A stretch of 64,000 nucleotides of DNA from Clavelina lepadiformis (taxonomy: Eukaryota; Chordata; Ascidiacea; Aplousobranchia; Clavelinidae). Every line of letters begins with the position of its first letter. Position 1 is the stretch's first letter. The notes beneath the pieces are model-generated. The model did no database searches. It saw only the letters and a program-made list of their open reading frames with translations, and was not told the origin of the DNA. The stretch spans positions 2,048,501 through 2,112,500 of the forward strand of contig NC_135241.1 of the NCBI RefSeq assembly GCF_947623445.1. Direction: 5' to 3'. Below are positions 44,168 through 56,281 of the stretch, piece after piece. The position numbers and the translations under genes are program-made.

Positions 44168-44260
44168 CGTTGTCGGCAGGATTCGAACCTACGCGGGCAT
44201 AGCCTAACAGATTTCAAGTCTGTCGCCTTAACGTTGCCTTAAGTTGTCGGCCACGACAAC
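44168..44260 (-). pseudogene. Broken tRNA-Ser(UGA)
   Basis: Standard broken form, unit B16. Confidence 0.88.
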
Positions 44261-44666
44261 TGTGCTTAATGTGCAATGCAAATAGATAAAATGGCACTTT
44301 TCTCGAATCACTAGATAGATTCCACCATGTCGATGTTTCCGGAATCTTCTCCTGACTTTCAAATCTGACAAGATGAAAATCAAGCAAGCGTAGTCTAGAT
44401 GAAAATGTAGCTAGCGTAGTCTAGATGAAAATCAAGCTAGCGTAGTCTAGATGAAAATCAAGCTAGCGTAGTCTAGATGAAAATCAAGCTAGCGTAGTCT
44501 AGATGAAAATCAAGCAAGCGTAGTCTAGATGAAAATCAAGCTAGCGTAGTCTAGATGAAATCCAAGCTGATTTCGAGACCTAGCTACGCCTACGTCTCTG
44601 TAGTGTATTAACTATAAGCTAGTTTCAACTAAATTTTAAGTACTAAAGTAAACTACTGTTATTTGC

Positions 44667-45124
44667 TTAAGGGGTCATGTCCCAATTCAAAGAGATAGGC
44701 TTTTCAATGCAAAGTGCGTTAAATGAAGAAGCTACCAACGCAAAACTACATCATAAACCTACCCTGAATTTTGGCTTGCAACAAGACCTAGGTTATGTCT
44801 GTCTACAGTCTTAATTTGGACAAAATCCATGTACTCAGTTTTCTATAACAATTGCCTAAACTTTAGAACAAGTTTTTAGCTTAACATTTTATGACAAATA
44901 CTCCAAAAAAACAAAAATTCAAACCCACACAAAATTTACAACTTAGCCTAAACCTGGAACCAGCTGTCGTCAAAGCAACGACGAACTACTCCACATCGAC
45001 GTCACATGCGCATTGGACCGGAAAATTTTTACTTTTTTTAATATGACGCATTGAGTGCGACACGGTCACAATCACTGTGTTGCCCGGCTCAAAATTGTGG
45101 TTTTATTGGGAAGTGACCCCTTAA
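44667..45124. mobile_element. TTAA-flanked MITE-like element
   Basis: Unit B16 copy. Confidence 0.65.
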
Positions 45125-45987
45125 ACGTGAAGAAATTCATAAATTTTAGTTTTACTTATGACTATATCTATATATAGATATCTATATATATTATATAAGG
45201 TAAGTGATTAGGATTAGGATTAGGTGATTAGTAGGGCAAGTTTTTGCAACTTTTTCAACTTTTTTTACAGCTTCTGGCAGCTTCTTTCTGGCCAGCTGGT
45301 GGCCTGCAGACGTGAGTCTGGCCAGCTGGTGGCCTGCAGACGTGAGTCTGGCCAGCTGGTGGCCTGCAGACGTGAGTGCAACTGTGCTTAATGTGCAATG
45401 CAAATAGATAAAATGGCACTTTTCTCGAATCACTAGATAGATTCCACCATGTCGATGTTTCCGGAATCTTCTCCTGACTTTCAAATCTGACAAGAAGAAA
45501 ATGTAGCTAGCGTAGTCTAGATGAAAATCAAGCTAGCGTAGTCTAGATGAAAATCAAGCTAGCGTAGTCTAGATGAAAATCAAGCTAGCGTAGTCTAGAT
45601 GAAAATCAAGCAAGCGTAGTCTAGATGAAAATCAAGCTAGCGTAGTCTAGATGAAATCCAAGCTGATTTCGAGACCTAGCTACGCCTACGTCTCTGTAGT
45701 GTATTAACTATAAGCTAGTTTCAACTAAATTTTAAGTACTAAAGTAAATAACTGTTATTTGTTATTTGCTGCAGACGTGAGTCTGGCCAGCTGGTGGCCT
45801 AGACAGTCAAATGGTCATCAAACGGTTGTTGGCTCGTCGCTCTGCGGCTCGCTGGTTTGAACCTGCAACTTGTCTGTCGACGTTCTCCGGTTTTTCCACT
45901 GTGCTATGGGTTTCCCCCCACCCACCCTATGCTTTCTGCGCATCTTGACTTTATTGCTTTAGGATGAAATTGCAAAAGTAATATCTG

Positions 45988-46069
45988 CATTGTCGGCAGG
46001 ATTCGAACCTAAGCGGGCAGAGCCCAGCAGATTTCTAGTCTGTCGCCTTAACCACTCGGCCACGACAAC
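45988..46069 (-). tRNA. tRNA-Ser-AGA: tRNA-Ser(AGA)
   Basis: Standard AGA form, unit B17. Confidence 0.82.
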
Positions 46070-46146
46070 TGTGCTTAATGCATAGATGAAATAGTTAAAA
46101 TCGCACATTTCCGAATATCCATATGAAATTGCAAAAGTAATATCTG

Positions 46147-46228
46147 CATTGTCGGCAGGATTCGAACCTACGCGGGCATAGCCTAACAGATTTCAAGTCT
46201 GTCGCCTTAACCACTCGGCCACGACAAC
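46147..46228 (-). tRNA. tRNA-Ser-TGA: tRNA-Ser(UGA)
   Basis: Well-paired allele, unit B17. Confidence 0.92.
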
Positions 46229-46305
46229 TGTGCTTAATGCATAGATGAAATAGTTAAAATGGCACATTTCCGAATATCCATATGAAATTGCAAAAGTAAT
46301 ATCGG

Positions 46306-46387
46306 CGTTGTCGGCGGGATTCGAACCTACGCGGGCAGGGCCCAACAGATTTCGAGTCTGTCGCCTTAACCACTCGGCCACGACAAC
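46306..46387 (-). tRNA. tRNA-Ser-CGA: tRNA-Ser(CGA)
   Basis: Standard type B CGA form, unit B17. Confidence 0.87.
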
Positions 46388-46466
46388 TGTGCTTAATGCA
46401 TAGATGAGAAATAGATAAAATCGCACTTTTCCGAATATCCATATGAAATTGCAAAAGTAATATCGG

Positions 46467-46559
46467 CGTTGTCGGCAGGATTCGAACCTACGCGGGCATA
46501 GCCTAACAGATTTCAAGTCTGTCGCCTTAACGTTGCCTTAAGTTGTCGGCCACGACAAC
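46467..46559 (-). pseudogene. Broken tRNA-Ser(UGA)
   Basis: Standard broken form, unit B17. Confidence 0.88.
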
Positions 46560-46939
46560 TGTGCTTAATGTGCAATGCAAATAGATAAAATGGCACTTTT
46601 CTCGAATCACTAGATAGATTCCACCATGTCGATGTTTCCGGAATCTTCTCCTGACTTTCAAATCTGACAAGATGAAAATGTAGCTAGCGTAGTCTAGATG
46701 AAAATCAAGCTAGCGTAGTCTAGATGAAAATCAAGCTAGCGTAGTCTAGATGAAAATCAAGCTAGCGTAGTCTAGATGAAAATCAAGCAAGCGTAGTCTA
46801 GATGAAAATCAAGCTAGCGTAGTCTAGATGAAATCCAAGCTGATTTCGAGACCTAGCTACGCCTACGTCTCTGTAGTGTATTAACTATAAGCTAGTTTCA
46901 ACTAAATTTTAAGTACTAAAGTAAACTACTGTTATTTGC

Positions 46940-47397
46940 TTAAGGGGTCATGTCCCAATTCAAAGAGATAGGCTTTTCAATGCAAAGTGCGTTAAATGAA
47001 GAAGCTACCAACGCAAAACTACATCATAAACCTACCCTGAATTTTGGCTTGCAACAAGACCTAGGTTATGTCTGTCTACAGTCTTAATTTGGACAAAATC
47101 CATGTACTCAGTTTTCTATAACAATTGCCTAAACTTTAGAACAAGTTTTTAGCTTAACATTTTATGACAAATACTCCAAAAAAACAAAAATTCAAACCCA
47201 CACAAAATTTACAACTTAGCCTAAACCTGGAACCAGCTGTCGTCAAAGCAACGACGAACTACTCCACATCGACGTCACATGCGCATTGGACCGGAAAATT
47301 TTTACTTTTTTTAATATGACGCATTGAGTGCGACACGGTCACAATCACTGTGTTGCCCGGCTCAAAATTGTGGTTTTATTGGGAAGTGACCCCTTAA
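46940..47397. mobile_element. TTAA-flanked MITE-like element
   Basis: Unit B17 copy. Confidence 0.65.
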
Positions 47398-48260
47398 ACG
47401 TGAAGAAATTCATAAATTTTAGTTTTACTTATGACTATATCTATATATAGATATCTATATATATTATATAAGGTAAGTGATTAGGATTAGGATTAGGTGA
47501 TTAGTAGGGCAAGTTTTTGCAACTTTTTCAACTTTTTTTACAGCTTCTGGCAGCTTCTTTCTGGCCAGCTGGTGGCCTGCAGACGTGAGTCTGGCCAGCT
47601 GGTGGCCTGCAGACGTGAGTCTGGCCAGCTGGTGGCCTGCAGACGTGAGTGCAACTGTGCTTAATGTGCAATGCAAATAGATAAAATGGCACTTTTCTCG
47701 AATCACTAGATAGATTCCACCATGTCGATGTTTCCGGAATCTTCTCCTGACTTTCAAATCTGACAAGAAGAAAATGTAGCTAGCGTAGTCTAGATGAAAA
47801 TCAAGCTAGCGTAGTCTAGATGAAAATCAAGCTAGCGTAGTCTAGATGAAAATCAAGCTAGCGTAGTCTAGATGAAAATCAAGCAAGCGTAGTCTAGATG
47901 AAAATCAAGCTAGCGTAGTCTAGATGAAATCCAAGCTGATTTCGAGACCTAGCTACGCCTACGTCTCTGTAGTGTATTAACTATAAGCTAGTTTCAACTA
48001 AATTTTAAGTACTAAAGTAAATAACTGTTATTTGTTATTTGCTGCAGACGTGAGTCTGGCCAGCTGGTGGCCTAGACAGTCAAATGGTCATCAAACGGTT
48101 GTTGGCTCGTCGCTCTGCGGCTCGCTGGTTTGAACCTGCAACTTGTCTGTCGACGTTCTCCGGTTTTTCCACTGTGCTATGGGTTTCCCCCCACCCACCC
48201 TATGCTTTCTGCGCATCTTGACTTTATTGCTTTAGGATGAAATTGCAAAAGTAATATCTG

Positions 48261-48342
48261 CATTGTCGGCAGGATTCGAACCTAAGCGGGCAGAGCCCAG
48301 CAGATTTCTAGTCTGTCGCCTTAACCACTCGGCCACGACAAC
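48261..48342 (-). tRNA. tRNA-Ser-AGA: tRNA-Ser(AGA)
   Basis: Standard AGA form, unit B18. Confidence 0.82.
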
Positions 48343-48419
48343 TGTGCTTAATGCATAGATGAAATAGTTAAAATCGCACATTTCCGAATATCCATATGAA
48401 ATTGCAAAAGTAATATCTG

Positions 48420-48501
48420 CATTGTCGGCAGGATTCGAACCTACGCGGGCATAGCCTAACAGATTTCAAGTCTGTCGCCTTAACCACTCGGCCACGACAA
48501 C
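48420..48501 (-). tRNA. tRNA-Ser-TGA: tRNA-Ser(UGA)
   Basis: Well-paired allele, unit B18. Confidence 0.92.
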
Positions 48502-48578
48502 TGTGCTTAATGCATAGATGAAATAGTTAAAATGGCACATTTCCGAATATCCATATGAAATTGCAAAAGTAATATCGG

Positions 48579-48660
48579 CGTTGTCGGCGGGATTCGAACC
48601 TACGCGGGCAGGGCCCAACAGATTTCGAGTCTGTCGCCTTAACCACTCGGCCACGACAAC
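48579..48660 (-). tRNA. tRNA-Ser-CGA: tRNA-Ser(CGA)
   Basis: Standard type B CGA form, unit B18. Confidence 0.87.
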
Positions 48661-48739
48661 TGTGCTTAATGCATAGATGAGAAATAGATAAAATCGCACT
48701 TTTCCGAATATCCATATGAAATTGCAAAAGTAATATCGG

Positions 48740-48832
48740 CGTTGTCGGCAGGATTCGAACCTACGCGGGCATAGCCTAACAGATTTCAAGTCTGTCGCCT
48801 TAACGTTGCCTTAAGTTGTCGGCCACGACAAC
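48740..48832 (-). pseudogene. Broken tRNA-Ser(UGA)
   Basis: Standard broken form, unit B18. Confidence 0.88.
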
Positions 48833-49212
48833 TGTGCTTAATGTGCAATGCAAATAGATAAAATGGCACTTTTCTCGAATCACTAGATAGATTCCACCAT
48901 GTCGATGTTTCCGGAATCTTCTCCTGACTTTCAAATCTGACAAGATGAAAATGTAGCTAGCGTAGTCTAGATGAAAATCAAGCTAGCGTAGTCTAGATGA
49001 AAATCAAGCTAGCGTAGTCTAGATGAAAATCAAGCTAGCGTAGTCTAGATGAAAATCAAGCAAGCGTAGTCTAGATGAAAATCAAGCTAGCGTAGTCTAG
49101 ATGAAATCCAAGCTGATTTCGAGACCTAGCTACGCCTACGTCTCTGTAGTGTATTAACTATAAGCTAGTTTCAACTAAATTTTAAGTACTAAAGTAAACT
49201 ACTGTTATTTGC

Positions 49213-49670
49213 TTAAGGGGTCATGTCCCAATTCAAAGAGATAGGCTTTTCAATGCAAAGTGCGTTAAATCAAGAAGCTACCAACGCAAAACTACATCAT
49301 AAACCTACCCTGAATTTTGGCTTGCAACAAGACCTAGGTTATGTCTGTCTACAGTCTTAATTTGGACAAAATCCATGTACTCAGTTTTCTATAACAATTG
49401 CCTAAACTTTAGAACAAGTTTTTAGCTTAACATTTTATGACAAATACTCCAAAAAAACAAAAATTCAAACCCACACAAAATTTACAACTTAGCCTAAACC
49501 TGGAACCAGCTGTCGTCAAAGCAACGACGAACTACTCCACATCGATGTCACATGCGCATTGGACCGGAAAATTTTTACTTTTTTTAATATGACGCATTGA
49601 GTGCGACACGGTCACAATCACTGTGTTGCCCGGCTCAAAATTGTGGTTTTATTGGGAAGTGACCCCTTAA
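49213..49670. mobile_element. TTAA-flanked MITE-like element
   Basis: Unit B18; CATCGATGTC marker, as in its block partner B8. Confidence 0.65.
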
Positions 49671-50533
49671 ACGTGAAGAAATTCATAAATTTTAGTTTTA
49701 CTTATGACTATATCTATATATAGATATCTATATATATTATATAAGGTAAGTGATTAGGATTAGGATTAGGTGATTAGTAGGGCAAGTTTTTGCAACTTTT
49801 TCAACTTTTTTTACAGCTTCTGGCAGCTTCTTTCTGGCCAGCTGGTGGCCTGCAGACGTGAGTCTGGCCAGCTGGTGGCCTGCAGACGTGAGTCTGGCCA
49901 GCTGGTGGCCTGCAGACGTGAGTGCAACTGTGCTTAATGTGCAATGCAAATAGATAAAATGGCACTTTTCTCGAATCACTAGATAGATTCCACCATGTCG
50001 ATGTTTCCGGAATCTTCTCCTGACTTTCAAATCTGACAAGAAGAAAATGTAGCTAGCGTAGTCTAGATGAAAATCAAGCTAGCGTAGTCTAGATGAAAAT
50101 CAAGCTAGCGTAGTCTAGATGAAAATCAAGCTAGCGTAGTCTAGATGAAAATCAAGCAAGCGTAGTCTAGATGAAAATCAAGCTAGCGTAGTCTAGATGA
50201 AATCCAAGCTGATTTCGAGACCTAGCTACGCCTACGTCTCTGTAGTGTATTAACTATAAGCTAGTTTCAACTAAATTTTAAGTACTAAAGTAAATAACTG
50301 TTATTTGTTATTTGCTGCAGACATGAGTCTGGCCAGCTGGTGGCCTAGACAGTCAAATGGTCATCAAACGGTTGTTGGCTCGTCGCTCTGCGGCTCGCTG
50401 GGTTGAACCTGCAGCTTGTCTGTCGACGTTCTCCGGTTTTTCCACTGTGCTATGGGTTTCCCCCCACCCACCCTATGCTTTCTGCGCATCTTGACTTTAT
50501 TGCTTTAGGATGAAATTGCAAAAGTAATATCTG

Positions 50534-50615
50534 CATTGTCGGCAGGATTCGAACCTAAGCGGGCAGAGCCCAGCAGATTTCTAGTCTGTCGCCTTAACCA
50601 CTCGGCCACGACAAC
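50534..50615 (-). tRNA. tRNA-Ser-AGA: tRNA-Ser(AGA)
   Basis: Standard AGA form, unit B19. Confidence 0.82.
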
Positions 50616-50692
50616 TGTGCTTAATGCATAGATGAAATAGTTAAAATGGCACATTTCCGAATATCCATATGAAATTGCAAAAGTAATATCTG

Positions 50693-50774
50693 CATTGTCG
50701 GCAAGATTCGAACCTACGCGGGCATAGCCTAACAGATTTCAAGTCTGTCGCCTTAACCACTCGGCCACGACAAC
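50693..50774 (-). tRNA. tRNA-Ser-TGA: tRNA-Ser(UGA), wobble T-stem allele
   Basis: GGCAAG allele, unit B19. Confidence 0.88.
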
Positions 50775-50851
50775 TGTGCTTAATGCATAGATGAAATAGT
50801 TAAAATGGCACATTTCCGAATATCCATATGAAATTGCAAAAGTAATATCGG

Positions 50852-50933
50852 CGTTGTCGGCGGGATTCGAACCTACGCGGGCAGGGCCCAACAGATTTCG
50901 AGTCTGTCGCCTTAACCACTCGGCCACGACAAC
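50852..50933 (-). tRNA. tRNA-Ser-CGA: tRNA-Ser(CGA)
   Basis: Standard type B CGA form, unit B19. Confidence 0.87.
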
Positions 50934-51012
50934 TGTGCTTAATGCATAGATGAGAAATAGATAAAATCGCACTTTTCCGAATATCCATATGAAATTGCAA
51001 AAGTAATATCGG

Positions 51013-51105
51013 CGTTGTCGGCAGGATTCGAACCTACGCGGGCATAGCCTAACAGATTTCAAGTCTGTCGCCTTAACGTTGCCTTAAGTTGTCGGCCACG
51101 ACAAC
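51013..51105 (-). pseudogene. Broken tRNA-Ser(UGA)
   Basis: Standard broken form, unit B19. Confidence 0.88.
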
Positions 51106-51381
51106 TGTGCTTAATGTGCAATGCAAATAGATAAAATGGCACTTTTCTCGAATCACTAGATAGATTCCACCATGTCGATGTTTCCGGAATCTTCTCCTGA
51201 CTTTCAAATCTGACAAGATGAAAATCAAGCAAGCGTAGTCTTGATGAAAATCAAGCTAGCGTAGTCTAGATGAAATCCAAGCTGATTTCGAGACCTAGCT
51301 ACGCCTACGTCTCTGTAGTGTATTAACTATAAGCTAGTTTCAACTAAATTTTAAGTACTAAAGTAAACTACTGTTATTTGC

Positions 51382-51839
51382 TTAAGGGGTCATGTCCCAA
51401 TTCAAAGAGATAGGCTTTTCAATGCAAAGTGCGTTAAATGAAGAAGCTACCAACGCAAAACTACATCATAAACCTACCCTGAATTTTGGCTTGCAACAAG
51501 ACCTAGGTTATGTCTGTCTACAGTCTTAATTTGGACAAAATCCATGTACTCAGTTTTCTATAACAATTGCCTAAACTTTAGAACAAGTTTTTAGCTTAAC
51601 ATTTTATGACAAATACTCCAAAAAAACAAAAATTCAAACCCACACAAAATTTACAACTTAGCCTAAACCTGGAACCAGCTGTCGTCAAAGCAACGACGAA
51701 CTACTCCACATCGACGTCACATGCGCATTGGACCGGAAAATTTTTACTTTTTTTAATATGACGCATTGAGTGCGACACGGTCACAATCACTGTGTTGCCC
51801 GGCTCAAAATTGTGGTTTTATTGGGAAGTGACCCCTTAA
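51382..51839. mobile_element. TTAA-flanked MITE-like element
   Basis: Unit B19; CCTAAACCTGG form. Confidence 0.65.
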
Positions 51840-52702
51840 ACGTGAAGAAATTCATAAATTTTAGTTTTACTTATGACTATATCTATATATAGATATCTAT
51901 ATATATTATATAAGGTAAGTGATTAGGATTAGGATTAGGTGATTAGTAGGGCAAGTTTTTGCAACTTTTTCAACTTTTTTTACAGCTTCTGGCAGCTTCT
52001 TTCTGGCCAGCTGGTGGCCTGCAGACGTGAGTCTGGCCAGCTGGTGGCCTGCAGACGTGAGTCTGGCCAGCTGGTGGCCTGCAGACGTGAGTGCAACTGT
52101 GCTTAATGTGCAATGCAAATAGATAAAATGGCACTTTTCTCGAATCACTAGATAGATTCCACCATGTCGATGTTTCCGGAATCTTCTCCTGACTTTCAAA
52201 TCTGACAAGAAGAAAATGTAGCTAGCGTAGTCTAGATGAAAATCAAGCTAGCGTAGTCTAGATGAAAATCAAGCTAGCGTAGTCTAGATGAAAATCAAGC
52301 TAGCGTAGTCTAGATGAAAATCAAGCAAGCGTAGTCTAGATGAAAATCAAGCTAGCGTAGTCTAGATGAAATCCAAGCTGATTTCGAGACCTAGCTACGC
52401 CTACGTCTCTGTAGTGTATTAACTATAAGCTAGTTTCAACTAAATTTTAAGTACTAAAGTAAATAACTGTTATTTGTTATTTGCTGCAGACGTGAGTCTG
52501 GCCAGCTGGTGGCCTAGACAGTCAAATGGTCATCAAACGGTTGTTGGCTCGTCGCTCTGCGGCTCGCTGGTTTGAACCTGCAACTTGTCTGTCGACGTTC
52601 TCCGGTTTTTCCACTGTGCTATGGGTTTCCCCCCACCCACCCTATGCTTTCTGCGCATCTTGACTTTATTGCTTTAGGATGAAATTGCAAAAGTAATATC
52701 TG

Positions 52703-52784
52703 CATTGTCGGCAGGATTCGAACCTAAGCGGGCAGAGCCCAGCAGATTTCTAGTCTGTCGCCTTAACCACTCGGCCACGACAAC
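52703..52784 (-). tRNA. tRNA-Ser-AGA: tRNA-Ser(AGA)
   Basis: Standard AGA form, unit B20. Confidence 0.82.
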
Positions 52785-52861
52785 TGTGCTTAATGCATAG
52801 ATGAAATAGTTAAAATCGCACATTTCCGAATATCCATATGAAATTGCAAAAGTAATATCTG

Positions 52862-52943
52862 CATTGTCGGCAGGATTCGAACCTACGCGGGCATAGCCTA
52901 ACAGATTTCAAGTCTGTCGCCTTAACCACTCGGCCACGACAAC
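52862..52943 (-). tRNA. tRNA-Ser-TGA: tRNA-Ser(UGA)
   Basis: Well-paired allele, unit B20. Confidence 0.92.
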
Positions 52944-53020
52944 TGTGCTTAATGCATAGATGAAATAGTTAAAATGGCACATTTCCGAATATCCATATGA
53001 AATTGCAAAAGTAATATCGG

Positions 53021-53102
53021 CGTTGTCGGCGGGATTCGAACCTACGCGGGCAGGGCCCAACAGATTTCGAGTCTGTCGCCTTAACCACTCGGCCACGACA
53101 AC
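53021..53102 (-). tRNA. tRNA-Ser-CGA: tRNA-Ser(CGA)
   Basis: Standard type B CGA form, unit B20. Confidence 0.87.
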
Positions 53103-53181
53103 TGTGCTTAATGCATAGATGAGAAATAGATAAAATCGCACTTTTCCGAATATCCATATGAAATTGCAAAAGTAATATCGG

Positions 53182-53274
53182 CGTTGTCGGCAGGATTCGA
53201 ACCTACGCGGGCATAGCCTAACAGATTTCAAGTCTGTCGCCTTAACGTTGCCTTAAGTTGTCGGCCACGACAAC
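53182..53274 (-). pseudogene. Broken tRNA-Ser(UGA)
   Basis: Standard broken form, unit B20. Confidence 0.88.
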
Positions 53275-53654
53275 TGTGCTTAATGTGCAATGCAAATAGA
53301 TAAAATGGCACTTTTCTCGAATCACTAGATAGATTCCACCATGTCGATGTTTCCGGAATCTTCTCCTGACTTTCAAATCTGACAAGATGAAAATGTAGCT
53401 AGCGTAGTCTAGATGAAAATCAAGCTAGCGTAGTCTAGATGAAAATCAAGCTAGCGTAGTCTAGATGAAAATCAAGCTAGCGTAGTCTAGATGAAAATCA
53501 AGCAAGCGTAGTCTAGATGAAAATCAAGCTAGCGTAGTCTAGATGAAATCCAAGCTGATTTCGAGACCTAGCTACGCCTACGTCTCTGTAGTGTATTAAC
53601 TATAAGCTAGTTTCAACTAAATTTTAAGTACTAAAGTAAACTACTGTTATTTGC

Positions 53655-54112
53655 TTAAGGGGTCATGTCCCAATTCAAAGAGATAGGCTTTTCAATGCAA
53701 AGTGCGTTAAATCAAGAAGCTACCAACGCAAAACTACATCATAAACCTACCCTGAATTTTGGCTTGCAACAAGACCTAGGTTATGTCTGTCTACAGTCTT
53801 AATTTGGACAAAATCCATGTACTCAGTTTTCTATAACAATTGCCTAAACTTTAGAACAAGTTTTTAGCTTAACATTTTATGACAAATACTCCAAAAAAAC
53901 AAAAATTCAAACCCACACAAAATTTACAACTTAGCCTAAACCTGGAACCAGCTGTCGTCAAAGCAACGACGAACTACTCCACATCGACGTCACATGCGCA
54001 TTGGACCGGAAAATTTTTACTTTTTTTAATATGACGCATTGAGTGCGACACGGTCACAATCACTGTGTTGCCCGGCTCAAAATTGTGGTTTTATTGGGAA
54101 GTGACCCCTTAA
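53655..54112. mobile_element. TTAA-flanked MITE-like element
   Basis: Unit B20 copy. Confidence 0.65.
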
Positions 54113-54975
54113 ACGTGAAGAAATTCATAAATTTTAGTTTTACTTATGACTATATCTATATATAGATATCTATATATATTATATAAGGTAAGTGATTAGG
54201 ATTAGGATTAGGTGATTAGTAGGGCAAGTTTTTGCAACTTTTTCAACTTTTTTTACAGCTTCTGGCAGCTTCTTTCTGGCCAGCTGGTGGCCTGCAGACG
54301 TGAGTCTGGCCAGCTGGGGGCCTGCAGACGTGAGTCTGGCCAGCTGGTGGCCTGCAGACGTGAGTGCAACTGTGCTTAATGTGCAATGCAAATAGATAAA
54401 ATGGCACTTTTCTCGAATCACTAGATAGATTCCACCATGTCGATGTTTCCGGAATCTTCTCCTGACTTTCAAATCTGACAAGAAGAAAATGTAGCTAGCG
54501 TAGTCTAGATGAAAATCAAGCTAGCGTAGTCTAGATGAAAATCAAGCTAGCGTAGTCTAGATGAAAATCAAGCTAGCGTAGTCTAGATGAAAATCAAGCA
54601 AGCGTAGTCTAGATGAAAATCAAGCTAGCGTAGTCTAGATGAAATCCAAGCTGATTTCGAGACCTAGCTACGCCTACGTCTCTGTAGTGTATTAACTATA
54701 AGCTAGTTTCAACTAAATTTTAAGTACTAAAGTAAATAACTGTTATTTGTTATTTGCTGCAGACGTGAGTCTGGCCAGCTGGTGGCCTAGACAGTCAAAT
54801 GGTCATCAAACGGTTGTTGGCTCGTCGCTCTGCGGCTCGCTGGTTTGAACCTGCAGCTTGTCTGTCGACGTTCTCCGGTTTTTCCACTGTGCTATGGGTT
54901 TCCCCCCACCCACCCTATGCTTTCTGCGCATCTTGACTTTATTGCTTTAGGATGAAATTGCAAAAGTAATATCTG

Positions 54976-55057
54976 CATTGTCGGCAGGATTCGAACCTAA
55001 GCGGGCAGAGCCCAGCAGATTTCTAGTCTGTCGCCTTAACCACTCGGCCACGACAAC
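54976..55057 (-). tRNA. tRNA-Ser-AGA: tRNA-Ser(AGA)
   Basis: Standard AGA form, unit B21. Confidence 0.82.
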
Positions 55058-55134
55058 TGTGCTTAATGCATAGATGAAATAGTTAAAATCGCACATTTCC
55101 GAATATCCATATGAAATTGCAAAAGTAATATCTG

Positions 55135-55216
55135 CATTGTCGGCAAGATTCGAACCTACGCGGGCATAGCCTAACAGATTTCAAGTCTGTCGCCTTAACC
55201 ACTCGGCCACGACAAC
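55135..55216 (-). tRNA. tRNA-Ser-TGA: tRNA-Ser(UGA), wobble T-stem allele
   Basis: GGCAAG allele with 5' flank ACAACTTTGC, the same haplotype as 23755-23836. Confidence 0.88.
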
Positions 55217-55293
55217 TTTGCTTAATGCATAGATGAAATAGTTAAAATGGCACATTTCCGAATATCCATATGAAATTGCAAAAGTAATATCGG

Positions 55294-55375
55294 CGTTGTC
55301 GGCGGGATTCGAACCTACGCGGGCAGGGCCCAACAGATTTCGAGTCTGTCGCCTTAACCACTCGGCCACGACAAC
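55294..55375 (-). tRNA. tRNA-Ser-CGA: tRNA-Ser(CGA)
   Basis: Standard type B CGA form, unit B21. Confidence 0.87.
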
Positions 55376-55454
55376 TGTGCTTAATGCATAGATGAGAAAT
55401 AGATAAAATCGCACTTTTCCGAATATCCATATGAAATTGCAAAAGTAATATCGG

Positions 55455-55547
55455 CGTTGTCGGCAGGATTCGAACCTACGCGGGCATAGCCTAACAGATT
55501 TCAAGTCTGTCGCCTTAACGTTGCCTTAAGTTGTCGGCCACGACAAC
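55455..55547 (-). pseudogene. Broken tRNA-Ser(UGA)
   Basis: Standard broken form, unit B21. Confidence 0.88.
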
Positions 55548-55823
55548 TGTGCTTAATGTGCAATGCAAATAGATAAAATGGCACTTTTCTCGAATCACTA
55601 GATAGATTCCACCATGTCGATGTTTCCGGAATCTTCTCCTGACTTTCAAATCTGACAAGATGAAAATCAAGCAAGCGTAGTCTAGATGAAAATCAAGCTA
55701 GCGTAGTCTAGATGAAATCCAAGCTGATTTCGAGACCTAGCTACGCCTACGTCTCTGTAGTGTATTAACTATAAGCTAGTTTCAACTAAATTTTAAGTAC
55801 TAAAGTAAACTTCTGTTATTTGC

Positions 55824-56281
55824 TTAAGAGGTCATGTCCCAATTCAAAGAGATAGGCTTTTCAATGCAAAGTGCATTAAATCAAGAAGCTACCAACGCAA
55901 AACTACATCATAAACCTACCCTGAATTTTGGCTTGCAACAAGACCTAGGTTATGTCTGTCTACAGTCTTAATTTGGACAAAATCCATGTACTCAGTTTTC
56001 TATAACAATTGCCTAAACTTTAGAACAAGTTTTTAGCTTAACATTTTATGACAAATACTCCAAAAAAACAAAAATTCAAACCCACACAAAATTTACAACT
56101 TAGCCTAGACCTGGAACCAGCTGTCGTCAAAGCAACGACGAACTACTCCACATCGACGTCACATGCGCATTGGACCGGAAAATTTTTACTTTTTTTAATA
56201 TGACGCATTGAGTGCGACACGGTCACAATCACTGTGTTGCCCGGCTCAAAATTGTGGTTTTATTGGGAAGTGACCCCTTAA
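55824..56281. mobile_element. TTAA-flanked MITE-like element
   Basis: Unit B21; GTGCATTAAATC form, with a private left-end change (TTAAGAGGTC). Confidence 0.65.

Larger units (their letters stand above)
42892..45190. repeat. Tandem unit B16 (class L)
   Basis: 2299 bp. Internal duplication 43080-43471; satellite 44373-44554. Confidence 0.95.
45191..47463. repeat. Tandem unit B17 (class M)
   Basis: 2273 bp. Internal duplication 45379-45770; satellite 46672-46827. Confidence 0.95.
47464..49736. repeat. Tandem unit B18 (class M)
   Basis: 2273 bp. Internal duplication 47652-48043; satellite 48945-49100. Block partner of B8. Confidence 0.95.
49737..51905. repeat. Tandem unit B19 (class S)
   Basis: 2169 bp. 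Internal duplication 49925-50316; satellite 51218-51269. Carries GACATGAGTC and GCTGGGTTGA, as B5 and B9. Confidence 0.95.
51906..54178. repeat. Tandem unit B20 (class M)
   Basis: 2273 bp. Internal duplication 52094-52485; satellite 53387-53542. Confidence 0.95.
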
